From OPU3-GD-OMZ sp001901525 (lineage in GTDB: Bacteria > Pseudomonadota > Gammaproteobacteria > Methylococcales > Methylomonadaceae), in contig CAXCEI010000057.1 in the NCBI GenBank assembly GCA_963981505.1, positions 1 to 6,402 of the forward strand: a stretch of DNA of 6,402 bases, read 5' to 3'. Below are positions 1 to 6,360 of this stretch, piece after piece. The translations under genes and the position numbers were made by a program. Numbering within the stretch: position 1 is the stretch's first letter; every line of letters starts with the position of its first letter. Under the pieces are notes generated by a model. That model saw only the letters and a program-made list of their open reading frames with translations. It had not been told where the DNA came from and made no database searches.

Positions 1-72
1 AATTAGTCCTTCTTTGAAATAACAGTACCAGCTTTGGTCGCCATTATTATTTTATTACTGAACCTTCTTTAA

Positions 73-2091
73 CTAAATAGTAATATTGACACTCGCCACC
101 CCTTCCGGCTCATAGCGGGGTAGACATTCAACAATACGCCTCGCTTCTACCCCCCTTTTTTTAATTAAAAATTTCTTGATATGCGCACTTCTTTCAGTGG
201 CTATTTTATTTAATAGAACAAGCTGTTTCTTAGAAACTAATAAGCCTTGTTCATTATGTACTTGTTGAAATTTACTTTTTAAAGGCTTCCGAAATAGTTT
301 CTCTTTATCTTTCTGATTACTGATTCCGCAAAGGGTAATATGGATACTCGGTCGAGCTGCCATTAATTTTGAAATGACGGCTAATTGTTCCACATGATTA
401 CTGGTTAATTCAACACTGGCACTGTTAAAAAGAATAGGCTCTAATTTGAGGCTATTCGCAAGATCAACCAATGATTCAGCCGCAAAAACCAATCCATAAG
501 GCGTGTAATAATTAATAACAGCCTCAACAACGGCCTTAGAAACTGCTGCAACTATTGCTTGCTCAAAGTCAAAGCTAGGATTATCAAATCGGCCACTAAC
601 CGGAACATCTAAATGAATACTATTATCTCTATCGCGCAACAATGATAACGATGCATTTAAAGGAAAATCAAATTCGCTGCTAAAGGCTTTCGCCTCCTTA
701 GCATTCAAGGTTGTTAACACTAACTGATTGACAGAAAATTGCACCACGCTGTTAACCAGCCCTTTTTCGACATTGAACTTAACATCGCTATCTAATTGCC
801 CACTGTTAATCGTATGTTGCAGGTACTGCCGCGTCAGTGGTGTCATCATCTTCAAATCTAGCCCCACTACTTTTCCCTTTCCTGTAATCGTAGGCTGATT
901 TCCTGACCAAGCCCCTGATGCCTCCAACTCGACATACCCGTGACTACCAATAGCGAAAGCAAGTGAGGCACTACTGTCTTGCTGAATAGCTTGGTTACTG
1001 ATTTTCTTAACGACCCATTTAACATCCTTCAAAACAACTGTAAAAGGACTCTGGTATCGCTCATCTAAGAAGATAATATCTTTATTACTGGTAGCTATGA
1101 ATTCATTAACCAAAAACCGAAAACCTCCAGACGCGACTTGCTGGTTGCTCAGTTGCGTATCACTGTCATGCTCCTTTACCCACGCATCGACGTCCGGCCA
1201 GCCCTCTTGGGTTAGCCGAAGGTAAATTGAAAGCGCTTTCAATTCAATAACCCCTACCCGTAAATCATTTAACTCTAATAACTGAATCGTTCGCAAATCG
1301 AGGGTATCAAAAGAAAAAACAGGGGCTTTAGAGACCGAATTATTGGGTTGTTGCTGCAAAATAGAAAGATTCTTAACACGGACGGCATTAACCCCAATAG
1401 TGGATAATGATTTAATAGCTACATTATCCACAACAATGGATTCAATTTGCAAAAATGGACGATTCCGTAAATTATTGTGTATCAGCAACCCACCCAGTTC
1501 GAGCGACCCTTCTATAAGCCAAGGGTCGCTAACTTTCTTATCATAAGTGCTATAGTCAACTATGCCATTCCACACCAGATGTTCCAGCTGAACACAATGG
1601 TCTAATGACAACTGACCGCTATGATTAATTTGTTTTATACATACGTTAACATCCAACGCTTTACTATTCCCGAATCTAATACCCCATGACTGAGTCGGTG
1701 ATTCTGTCGTTATTTGGGCAGCAACTTTCTCAGCTCTTGTTACGTTAAGCCCTGCAATATTTGTTAACCGATCTTCAGACAATATAGCATCCAATTGTAA
1801 TGACTGAATCTCAAAGCCATCAATGATGATACGGCGATCAAGAATTGCTCGCCACTGCCATGAAAAACTCAATTGACCCAACACAAGCCCTCTACCCCCC
1901 TCATCTTTTCCAGAAATATTATTGATACTAACCCCCCCCTCCAGAAGCGAAAGGTCAATCTCTCCAATCTGGGTAGTCAGACCTTGCGATTCAAACCAAT
2001 TAATCACAATGGACTTTATAACCAATGGCATAGCCACTTTTATCATCATCAACAAAATAATCAGGACTAAAGCACTCGGTATGAACTTCAT
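73..2091 (-). CDS. DUF748/AsmA-like membrane-anchored periplasmic protein, 672 aa
   Basis: Predicted inner-membrane-anchored periplasmic protein of the DUF748 / AsmA-like superfamily. Relatives are thought to act in envelope lipid handling or outer-membrane homeostasis, but no function is established for this group. Residues 4-24 form one hydrophobic anchor (IPSALVLIILLMM), and the rest is beta-rich with no further membrane segment. Residues about 411-444 (LDLKMMTPLTRQYL, then GQLDSDVKFNV) and 496-508 (VPVSGRFDNPSFDF) are typical of the C-terminal part of AsmA/DUF748 proteins. Residues 553-672 resemble a worn OmpA-like fold: ILFNSASVEL, RPSIHITLCGI, then ATERSAHIKKFL and RRIVE. At 672 residues it is shorter than many DUF748 proteins, which reach about 1000. 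The start at 2091 keeps the anchor intact, although no good Shine-Dalgarno precedes it. The coding strand has a G8 run at codons 51-54 and an A7G6 run near codons 644-648. It appears monocistronic. Family confidence is good; role unknown. Confidence 0.85.
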   Translation of the reverse strand: MKFIPSALVLIILLMMIKVAMPLVIKSIVINWFESQGLTTQIGEIDLSLLEGGVSINNISGKDEGGRGLVLGQLSFSWQWRAILDRRIIIDGFEIQSLQLDAILSEDRLTNIAGLNVTRAEKVAAQITTESPTQSWGIRFGNSKALDVNVCIKQINHSGQLSLDHCVQLEHLVWNGIVDYSTYDKKVSDPWLIEGSLELGGLLIHNNLRNRPFLQIESIVVDNVAIKSLSTIGVNAVRVKNLSILQQQPNNSVSKAPVFSFDTLDLRTIQLLELNDLRVGVIELKALSIYLRLTQEGWPDVDAWVKEHDSDTQLSNQQVASGGFRFLVNEFIATSNKDIIFLDERYQSPFTVVLKDVKWVVKKISNQAIQQDSSASLAFAIGSHGYVELEASGAWSGNQPTITGKGKVVGLDLKMMTPLTRQYLQHTINSGQLDSDVKFNVEKGLVNSVVQFSVNQLVLTTLNAKEAKAFSSEFDFPLNASLSLLRDRDNSIHLDVPVSGRFDNPSFDFEQAIVAAVSKAVVEAVINYYTPYGLVFAAESLVDLANSLKLEPILFNSASVELTSNHVEQLAVISKLMAARPSIHITLCGISNQKDKEKLFRKPLKSKFQQVHNEQGLLVSKKQLVLLNKIATERSAHIKKFLIKKRGVEARRIVECLPRYEPEGVASVNITI

Positions 2092-2399
2092 GGATATCAG
2101 CTGATGACAAAAAAAAGGTTTGGTTTTAATGAAAACATAGAACTATTATCAAAAAAGACCGGTGAACAAAATTAACTTAAGCAGGATATTTCGGTTTCAC
2201 AAGGTTCTGAAATCCTCTCTATCCCGATACAATATGTACCGTCTAACACCATTAAAAATCAGCCCCACTTTTTTAACAAAGCGCATAGACTTGGAATTAA
2301 TTGTTATTTGTATAGGCAATATTCCGAAGAGGTTATATTCACTACAACGTAATATTTTTTAAAGTTTACAGCGCTCTCTAATTAGTAAAGGAGACCATT
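2092..2399. other. 308-base divergent intergenic spacer
   Basis: This spacer separates the minus-strand DUF748 gene from the plus-strand 25-residue microgene and should hold both promoters. I see an A8 run (2109-2116), a 10-bp palindrome ATCAGCTGAT (2096-2105) just ahead of the DUF748 start, and a TATATT (2334-2339) that could be a -10 for the microgene but has only a poor -35 (TAGGCA, 15-base spacing). A 66-codon frame beginning with GTG at 2162 has no ribosome binding site and no recognisable protein character, so I do not call it. Confidence 0.5.
2387..2393 (+). promoter_or_regulatory. Strong ribosome binding site of the 25-aa microgene
   Basis: AAAGGAG lies six bases before the ATG at 2400. 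It is a near-perfect Shine-Dalgarno at good spacing, the best in the window, and is the main reason to believe the very short reading frame behind it is translated. Confidence 0.75.
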
Positions 2400-2477
2400 A
2401 TGGACCCATCATTCGTAGGCTTAGTTGTTTTCGTTATTCTTGCAGGTATTGTTTTAGGACTAGTCAAAAATTCCTAA
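2400..2477 (+). CDS. 25-aa single-pass membrane microprotein
   Basis: Very short reading frame of 25 codons plus TAA. The peptide begins MDPSFVGLVVFV and ends LGLVKNS. Residues 5-22 are almost entirely hydrophobic with small residues, which predicts one transmembrane helix with an acidic N-terminus and a lysine near the C-terminus. The call rests on three linked signals: AAAGGAG six bases upstream, an uninterrupted hydrophobic frame, and a perfect hairpin 11 bases after the stop codon that looks like an intrinsic terminator. I do not recognise the family. By size and topology it could be a small accessory subunit of a membrane complex, a stress-induced membrane peptide, or a type I toxin-like peptide; nothing here decides between them. 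It is a lone gene, convergent with the DUF1097 gene. Confidence 0.65.
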   Translation: MDPSFVGLVVFVILAGIVLGLVKNS

Positions 2478-2488
2478 ATAATTCTTAT

Positions 2489-2532
2489 ACGACAAAAGGC
2501 CTTATGATATCCGTCATAAGGCCTTTTGTCGT
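2489..2532. terminator. Shared bidirectional intrinsic terminator
   Basis: Perfect 19-bp inverted repeat: ACGACAAAAGGCCTTATGA (2489-2507) and its exact complement at 2514-2532, with a six-base loop TATCCG. The GGCC-containing core is flanked by AAAA on one side and TTTT on the other, so on either strand the RNA would end a strong hairpin with a U-run. It sits between two convergent genes, 11 bases after the 25-aa gene stop and 39 bases past the DUF1097 gene stop on the other strand, so it can serve both. Confidence 0.85.
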
Positions 2533-2571
2533 CGCATCATTAGAGCAATTATTACCTCTAATATAAAAACA

Positions 2572-3102
2572 TCAATCGTCGCTGACTGTAGTCAATGAAG
2601 TAGCTAATTTGTTAGAAGCTATTGCAAAACCAATACCCACAATGAATGAAACAGAAATAACAATCAGTGGATTATCCCAAGAATGGCCAGTTAGGAACTC
2701 TTTTTGTAGTTTATCCGGTGTTTGTAGAAGATATGCAAAGGTTGCTGAATAACCTAATACACTGGCAGGAATTGTTGCAAAAAATTTAATATTAGCCGCT
2801 AAACACATGAGTGCAACCGTAACAGTGACAATGATAGCTGCCATCAATGGAAAACCAAGCGCTGCTGTTGGTGAGATATCAGAAATAAGAACCGCTGCAT
2901 ACCATGCTACAAATATACCAAGCAGACCGCAAACCACCGTGTTAGTTGCTGCATCACAATCGCCACCCAGAGCAAAATAAGCTGCCCATGCAATAGTTGC
3001 CGCCCAAATAAAGAATACCCCACTCAGCGGTCCGACAGCCAGAAAAGTAGCTAACCCGGCTAGACCTGCAATACTTAAAGAAAGTGCTGTAAGAAATTTC
3101 AT
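2572..3102 (-). CDS. DUF1097 family inner-membrane protein (YcdZ-like), 176 aa
   Basis: Integral inner-membrane protein that looks like the DUF1097 family, which includes E. coli YcdZ; function is not established. The sequence shows about six hydrophobic segments, near residues 5-22, 27-45, 56-73, 80-102, 106-126 and 145-163. Loops contain ALGGDCD after the second segment and FFATIPASVLGYSATFAYL across the fifth, a pattern I associate with this family. The acidic tail ends TTVSDD. The length of 176 residues is in the usual range for small six-helix proteins of this kind. The ATG at 3102 has a G-rich stretch (GGGGG) five bases upstream as a weak Shine-Dalgarno. An extended -10 element lies at 3136-3144. 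The gene stands alone and ends toward the hairpin at 2489-2532. A transport role is possible but not shown. Confidence 0.8.
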   Translation of the reverse strand: MKFLTALSLSIAGLAGLATFLAVGPLSGVFFIWAATIAWAAYFALGGDCDAATNTVVCGLLGIFVAWYAAVLISDISPTAALGFPLMAAIIVTVTVALMCLAANIKFFATIPASVLGYSATFAYLLQTPDKLQKEFLTGHSWDNPLIVISVSFIVGIGFAIASNKLATSLTTVSDD

Positions 3103-3135
3103 TATGCCCCCACATTTACATTAAAAGTACCTGAC

Positions 3136-3144
3136 AATATAACA
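3136..3144 (-). promoter_or_regulatory. Candidate extended -10 promoter for the DUF1097 gene
   Basis: On the minus strand this reads TGTTATATT, a TGn extension followed by TATATT (5 of 6 to consensus). A weak -35, TTAATC, lies 17 bases upstream. Transcription would begin near 3129, leaving a leader of about 27 bases before the ATG at 3102. Confidence 0.4.
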
Positions 3145-3249
3145 TAGAGGCTAAACTAGATTAAGTTATTTAACGCGCGAACATTTCGCCTAAAAATTAA
3201 CTTTCGTTTGCTTTAAAATTACAACGCCTCTTTTAGTTAACAAAATACT

Positions 3250-3519
3250 ATGCTTCAAAAGACAACACTCAAAAGCCAATTCAAAAAAATACTCCAATGG
3301 ATTGTGCTTCTTTTTATCTGGGGCACTGCTTTCATTGTTCCTTATTTTACCATGGTCACCGTTATACTGACCCATTCCCCCCTTTCAAATACCACACTGG
3401 CAATGATTATTTGCGCGCCTTGGTCTTGGTTTCTTCACCGGTCAGTACGCATAAATAAATTAACCGCATTCATCTTAGGTGAAGAGTTTAATGAAGCTAC
3501 ATTTAAAAAATACAGATAG
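3250..3519 (+). CDS. Small membrane protein of unknown function, 89 aa
   Basis: Unrecognised small protein with clear membrane character. After a basic N-terminus (KTTLKSQFKK) comes a long hydrophobic stretch at residues 15-41, then a short loop and a second one at about 46-62 rich in tryptophan (PWSWFLHR). A charged tail with KLTAFILGEEFNEATFKKYR features follows. Two membrane helices are likely, with the N-terminus and tail both in the cytoplasm by the positive-inside rule. The ATG at 3250 is the only start available upstream of the hydrophobic part, because an in-frame TAA lies at 3238, yet there is no visible Shine-Dalgarno. A 61-codon frame runs on the opposite strand through the same DNA but lacks protein-like composition. 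It may be a real but poorly translated or leaderless gene. Confidence 0.5.
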   Translation: MLQKTTLKSQFKKILQWIVLLFIWGTAFIVPYFTMVTVILTHSPLSNTTLAMIICAPWSWFLHRSVRINKLTAFILGEEFNEATFKKYR

Positions 3520-3579
3520 CCTAAAAACACACCGTTATCAGTAAACCTATGGCTAGAAAACCAACGACAAACTGACTCA

Positions 3580-3594
3580 GTGGCAATTTGCCAC
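3580..3594. promoter_or_regulatory. Palindromic candidate operator upstream of the 39-aa gene
   Basis: GTGGCAA and TTGCCAC flank a single central T, giving perfect 7-bp arms in 15 bases. The dyad ends two bases before the predicted -35 box at 3596. Its centre lies about 44 bases before the predicted transcription start, close to where class II activators bind. It could equally be a repressor site. No T-run follows, so a terminator is unlikely. The binding protein is unknown. Confidence 0.45.
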
Positions 3595-3595
3595 A

Positions 3596-3624
3596 GTGAC
3601 TAAAAACCAAGTGATTCTTATAAT
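3596..3624 (+). promoter_or_regulatory. Sigma-70-type promoter of the 39-aa gene
   Basis: GTGACT (3596-3601, 4 of 6 to TTGACA), a 17-base spacer, and a perfect TATAAT (3619-3624). Transcription would start near 3631, about 28 bases before the ATG at 3659. The imperfect -35 next to a dyad fits a regulated promoter, but that is inference. Confidence 0.55.
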
Positions 3625-3658
3625 AATGAGCCATTATCAAAATATTATGAGGTCTAAC

Positions 3659-3778
3659 ATGAACATTCTTAAATGGGTCGCCGTTGCTGCTCTGTTACCA
3701 TTATTTATCTTTTTAGCAAGTGTTATGTTTTGTGTGCACGTTTACGATTCAATTAACACCTCTGTACGAATCTCATAA
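3659..3778 (+). CDS. 39-aa single-pass membrane microprotein
   Basis: Short gene of 39 codons plus TAA. The peptide starts MNILKWVAVAALLPLF and has one hydrophobic segment at about residues 6-28, followed by a short polar tail (VYDSINTSVRIS). The frame is open further upstream to an ATG at 3596, but I choose 3659 because GAGGT (3649-3653) sits five bases before it and because the perfect TATAAT at 3619-3624 would lie inside the longer version. An ATG at 3647 would put the Shine-Dalgarno inside the gene. The family is not recognised. Lysine 5 before the helix suggests an N-in, C-out membrane peptide. No cysteine lipobox is evident. It appears to be its own transcription unit, with no obvious terminator after it. 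Confidence 0.6.
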   Translation: MNILKWVAVAALLPLFIFLASVMFCVHVYDSINTSVRIS

Positions 3779-3936
3779 CACGCCAACTTACTACATCACA
3801 ATTTTTTAAACAAAAGACAGCAAACAATACCCTGACGCTTGGTCTTGCCTTTAATGAACTGGTTGTGGGAAGAAATAACTAAGAGAGAAGCCTAGCTTAA
3901 AATGGTGTAAATCACGTAGGACTGCATTGTAACATT

Positions 3937-4356
3937 TCAATGCAACCACTGATTCTTTACTGAAATATCGGGAGCCTTATCCCATGTATTCTTTATTTGC
4001 TGAAGGATGTTTGCAACATGCTGAATATTAGCCAATTGATTTTTACTATTAGCTTTACTCGCTTCAAGTAGATTTTGATTCATACCACTGTATAACTTTG
4101 ACAAACTGAGTGCAAATTCTCCTCCTCGTTCAAAATCAATCATTTCCCTGAGGTCGTAAATAATACACATAACTCTATTAATTTCTCTAACTTTATTCAC
4201 TTGATCTTGGCGCTCCACCAATACCGGTAAAATAAGCAATGATTCTAATGCTGTATCGAAGAGCATTTTTACTAACTCATTTGAGGGCAATGGTTGAGTC
4301 TGAAAGTCTTTCTCCCTTTGGGAATAAAGTTCTAGCGTGTGCCGTGGTCGAATCAT
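3937..4356 (-). CDS. FliS-like flagellin-export chaperone homologue, 139 aa
   Basis: Cytoplasmic all-helical protein resembling FliS, the chaperone that binds the flagellin C-terminus and prevents premature polymerisation before export. The match is by pattern. LPSNELVKMLFDTALESL (residues 23-40) corresponds to the FliS motif around ASPxxLIxMLFDGA. DLREMIDFERGGEFALSLSKLY (68-89) corresponds to the LDxExGGEIAxNLxxLY hallmark. NLLEASKANS and ILQQIKNTWDKA (117-128) match the last helices, including the conserved tryptophan. Length agrees with E. coli FliS (about 136). Near the N-terminus there is the expected tyrosine (Y11). The ATG at 4356 has TAGGA six bases upstream. I see no FlhA, FliD, FliT or flagellin gene nearby and no sigma-28 promoter. 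It may be a stray or repurposed paralogue, so I assign no symbol. Confidence 0.75.
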   Translation of the reverse strand: MIRPRHTLELYSQREKDFQTQPLPSNELVKMLFDTALESLLILPVLVERQDQVNKVREINRVMCIIYDLREMIDFERGGEFALSLSKLYSGMNQNLLEASKANSKNQLANIQHVANILQQIKNTWDKAPDISVKNQWLH

Positions 4357-4714
4357 GATTTTTCCTAAAAAACTAAACTACAGTAAAGATCGACAATATT
4401 CTTAGGTTCTGAAATAAGAAATTATTTTTAATTATAAATTCAATCAAAAAACCCCTATTTTCAAAGCACCATTTAAAACAACAAACTCTTAATTTTTTCA
4501 AAATGCGCTCGTAGAGTGCATTAAAATATAATTAAAAACACCCCCTTTACATTTTTCTTTACGTAAAAAAATAATTCCTATAAATATGCGGAGAAAAATA
4601 ACGTATAATAATGATCCTTAAAAATTCACTTCCACCATTAGCTATTTGCTCCAACGTTATTCTAACGCGCGCAAATTGCAGCGATGGGATCCACTTTTAT
4701 TACCCAGGAAAAAA
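4357..4714. other. 358-base AT-rich divergent intergenic spacer
   Basis: This spacer separates the FliS-like gene (minus) from the ybiT-like gene (plus). It is dominated by A and T runs, which suggests bent, easily melted DNA and possible nucleoid-protein binding (inference). It holds the candidate ybiT promoters and a small hairpin near the start of that gene. I searched the minus strand for a sigma-28 box (TAAA then GCCGATAA) ahead of the FliS-like gene and found none. Reading frames beginning at 4611 and 4646 enter the ybiT coding region and are not supported as separate genes. Confidence 0.5.
4546..4609 (+). promoter_or_regulatory. Candidate promoter region of the ybiT-like gene
   Basis: The most complete pair is TTTACA (4546-4551, 5 of 6) and AATAAT (4570-4575, 5 of 6) with an 18-base spacer. 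Two further -10-like boxes follow without good -35 partners: TATAAA (4579-4584) and a perfect TATAAT (4604-4609). Any of these would give a leader of roughly 100 to 130 bases. The AT-rich composition makes chance matches likely, so confidence is limited. Confidence 0.35.
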
Positions 4715-6298
4715 ATGCTCGCAACTGCAAATATCACCATGCAATTTGGTGCTAAACCACTGTTTGAAGACGTTTCTGTTAAATTTGGAAACGGCAACCG
4801 TTACGGCCTAATTGGTGCCAATGGTTGTGGAAAATCAACCTTTATGAAAATACTCGGAGGAGACTTAGAGCCCTCATCAGGAAATGTATCCAAAGACCCT
4901 CACGAACGTATTGGCAAATTAAGACAAAACCAATTCGCTTATGAAACATCTGCGGTTATAGATACCGTGATTATGGGTCATGAAGAACTCTGGACCGTCA
5001 AATCGGAACGTGACGCCATTTACGCAAAAGCCCACATATCTGAAGAAGACGGTATGCGTGCCGGTGAACTTGAGTCTGAATTTGCAGAAATGGATGGATA
5101 TTCCGCAGAAGCACGTGCCAGTGAACTCTTGGCAGGTGTCGGCATTCCCGTTGAGCAACATTATGGTCTAATGAGTGAAGTAGCGCCAGGTTGGAAATTA
5201 CGCGTCTTGCTCGCCCAAGCATTATTTTCCGAACCCGACATCATGTTACTTGATGAACCTACCAACAACTTAGACATTAATGCAATTCGTTGGCTAGAAA
5301 ATATTCTTAATGAACGTAACTGTACCATGGTTATTGTCTCGCATGACCGTCACTTCCTAAACAGTGTTTGTACGCATATGGCTGATTTAGATTACGGTGA
5401 AGTTCGCATCTATCCCGGCTCTTATGATGATTATATGACCGCAGCCACACAGGTGACTGAAAGCCTCCAAGCTGAAAATGCTAAAAAGAAAGCGCAAATC
5501 ACCGAACTTAAAGCCTTTGTGAGTCGATTCTCTGCAAATGCTTCAAAATCAAAACAAGCAACATCCCGGGCCAAACAATTAGAGAAAATAAATCTTGCAG
5601 AAATCAAGCCGTCAAGTCGCCAAAATCCTTTTATTCGTTTTGATCAAGATAAAAAACTGCACCGTTTAGCACTTGAAGCCAAAGGGTTAAGTAAAAGTTT
5701 TGATGACGAACTCTTTAACAACCTTAATTTGATGGTCGAAGTAGGGGAGCGTATTGCGATCATTGGTCCTAATGGTCTTGGAAAAACCACACTGTTAAAA
5801 TGTTTGATGAATGAAATAAAGTCTACACAAGGTACAATCAAGTGGTCTGAAAACTCAAACATTTCTTATTACCCTCAAGACAGCGCTGGTTATTTCTCAC
5901 AAAACCTGCCCTTAATTGAATGGATGGGGCAATGGCGCCAGCCTCAAGATGATGACCAAGTCATTCGCGGTACATTAGGTCGTTTATTATTTTCCCAGAA
6001 TGACATCGACAAAAAAGTAAACGTTCTCTCCGGCGGAGAAAAAGGCCGCATGATCTTTGGAAAACTCATGCTGGAACGCGCCAATATTATAATGATGGAT
6101 GAACCGACTAATCATTTAGACATGGAATCCATTGAATCACTTAATTTAGCATTGGATAATTATCCGGGAACATTATTTTTTGTAAGCCATGATCGTGAAT
6201 TTGTCTCCTCACTAGCCACACGCATACTCGAATTCACCCCCGAAGGTATTGTTGACTTTAAAGGCACCTACGATGATTATCTCGCCAGCCAAGCGTAA
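4715..6298 (+). CDS. ybiT: ABC-F ATPase, YbiT family, 527 aa
   Basis: Soluble tandem ABC ATPase of the ABC-F class, acting at the ribosome E site rather than in transport; relatives such as EttA modulate or rescue translation. No membrane segment is present. Domain 1 has Walker A GANGCGKST (34-42), an arm-like insertion (about 88-150), the family-typical altered signature SEVAPGWKLR (154-163), Walker B with DEPTNNLD (180-187) and a switch histidine (210). A lysine-rich interdomain linker spans about 243-310. Domain 2 has GPNGLGKTT (351-359), a standard LSGGEKGR (438-445), DEPTNHLD (462-469) and histidine 491. The sequence closely follows E. coli YbiT (530 aa) throughout. The frame opens earlier at 4646, but the ATG at 4715 has AGGA five bases upstream and gives the family N-terminus (MLATANITMQFG). 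It appears monocistronic. Confidence 0.95.
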   Translation: MLATANITMQFGAKPLFEDVSVKFGNGNRYGLIGANGCGKSTFMKILGGDLEPSSGNVSKDPHERIGKLRQNQFAYETSAVIDTVIMGHEELWTVKSERDAIYAKAHISEEDGMRAGELESEFAEMDGYSAEARASELLAGVGIPVEQHYGLMSEVAPGWKLRVLLAQALFSEPDIMLLDEPTNNLDINAIRWLENILNERNCTMVIVSHDRHFLNSVCTHMADLDYGEVRIYPGSYDDYMTAATQVTESLQAENAKKKAQITELKAFVSRFSANASKSKQATSRAKQLEKINLAEIKPSSRQNPFIRFDQDKKLHRLALEAKGLSKSFDDELFNNLNLMVEVGERIAIIGPNGLGKTTLLKCLMNEIKSTQGTIKWSENSNISYYPQDSAGYFSQNLPLIEWMGQWRQPQDDDQVIRGTLGRLLFSQNDIDKKVNVLSGGEKGRMIFGKLMLERANIIMMDEPTNHLDMESIESLNLALDNYPGTLFFVSHDREFVSSLATRILEFTPEGIVDFKGTYDDYLASQA

Positions 6299-6360
6299 GC
6301 TAAATACACAGCACACGCATTTAAAAAATCCACACACCTTTCTATAAAATATTCATGGGA

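Noticed and set aside
3..44. 13-codon frame on the minus strand (MATKAGTVISKKD) after the DUF748 gene
   Set aside because: The only Shine-Dalgarno-like AGAAGG is about 20 bases upstream of the ATG, the frame is very short, and the peptide has no recognisable character.
154..163. Altered first ABC signature of the YbiT protein, considered as a missing catalytic motif
   Set aside because: These coordinates are residues of the protein. E. coli YbiT has the same SEVAPGWKLR sequence, so it is a family trait and not damage.
2162..2362. 66-codon plus-strand frame with a GTG start in the intergenic spacer
   Set aside because: No ribosome binding site, and a composition typical of translated AT-rich noncoding DNA.
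2539..2562. ATTAGAG / CTCTAAT inverted repeat between the DUF1097 gene and the 19-bp hairpin
   Set aside because: Weak 7-bp AT-rich stem with a ten-base loop; the adjacent perfect hairpin explains termination better.
3190..3375. 61-codon minus-strand frame opposite the 89-residue gene
   Set aside because: It lacks a Shine-Dalgarno and protein-like pattern, whereas the plus-strand frame shows clear membrane segments.
3854..3895. 13-codon plus-strand frame (MNWLWEEITKREA)
   Set aside because: No ribosome binding site, too short, and no match I recognise; could be a gene remnant but cannot be supported.
3923..3944. TGCATTG / CAATGCA inverted repeat overlapping the stop of the FliS-like gene
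   Set aside because: Seven-base AT-rich stem, eight-base loop and no T-run on the minus strand, so a terminator is not supported.
2202..4415. AGGTTCTGAAAT found at 2202-2213 and again at 4404-4415
   Set aside because: A single 12-base repeat in a window of this size is about what chance predicts, and the contexts differ.
3619..4614. TATAATAATGA found at 3619-3629 and at 4604-4614
   Set aside because: AT-rich low-complexity match; the -10-like part is discussed with each promoter and the repeat itself carries no extra meaning.
4611..4811. 66-codon frame overlapping the ybiT start, considered as a regulatory upstream frame
   Set aside because: No ribosome binding site; its ATG lies only two bases after a TATAAT box, so it would be outside the transcript from that promoter.
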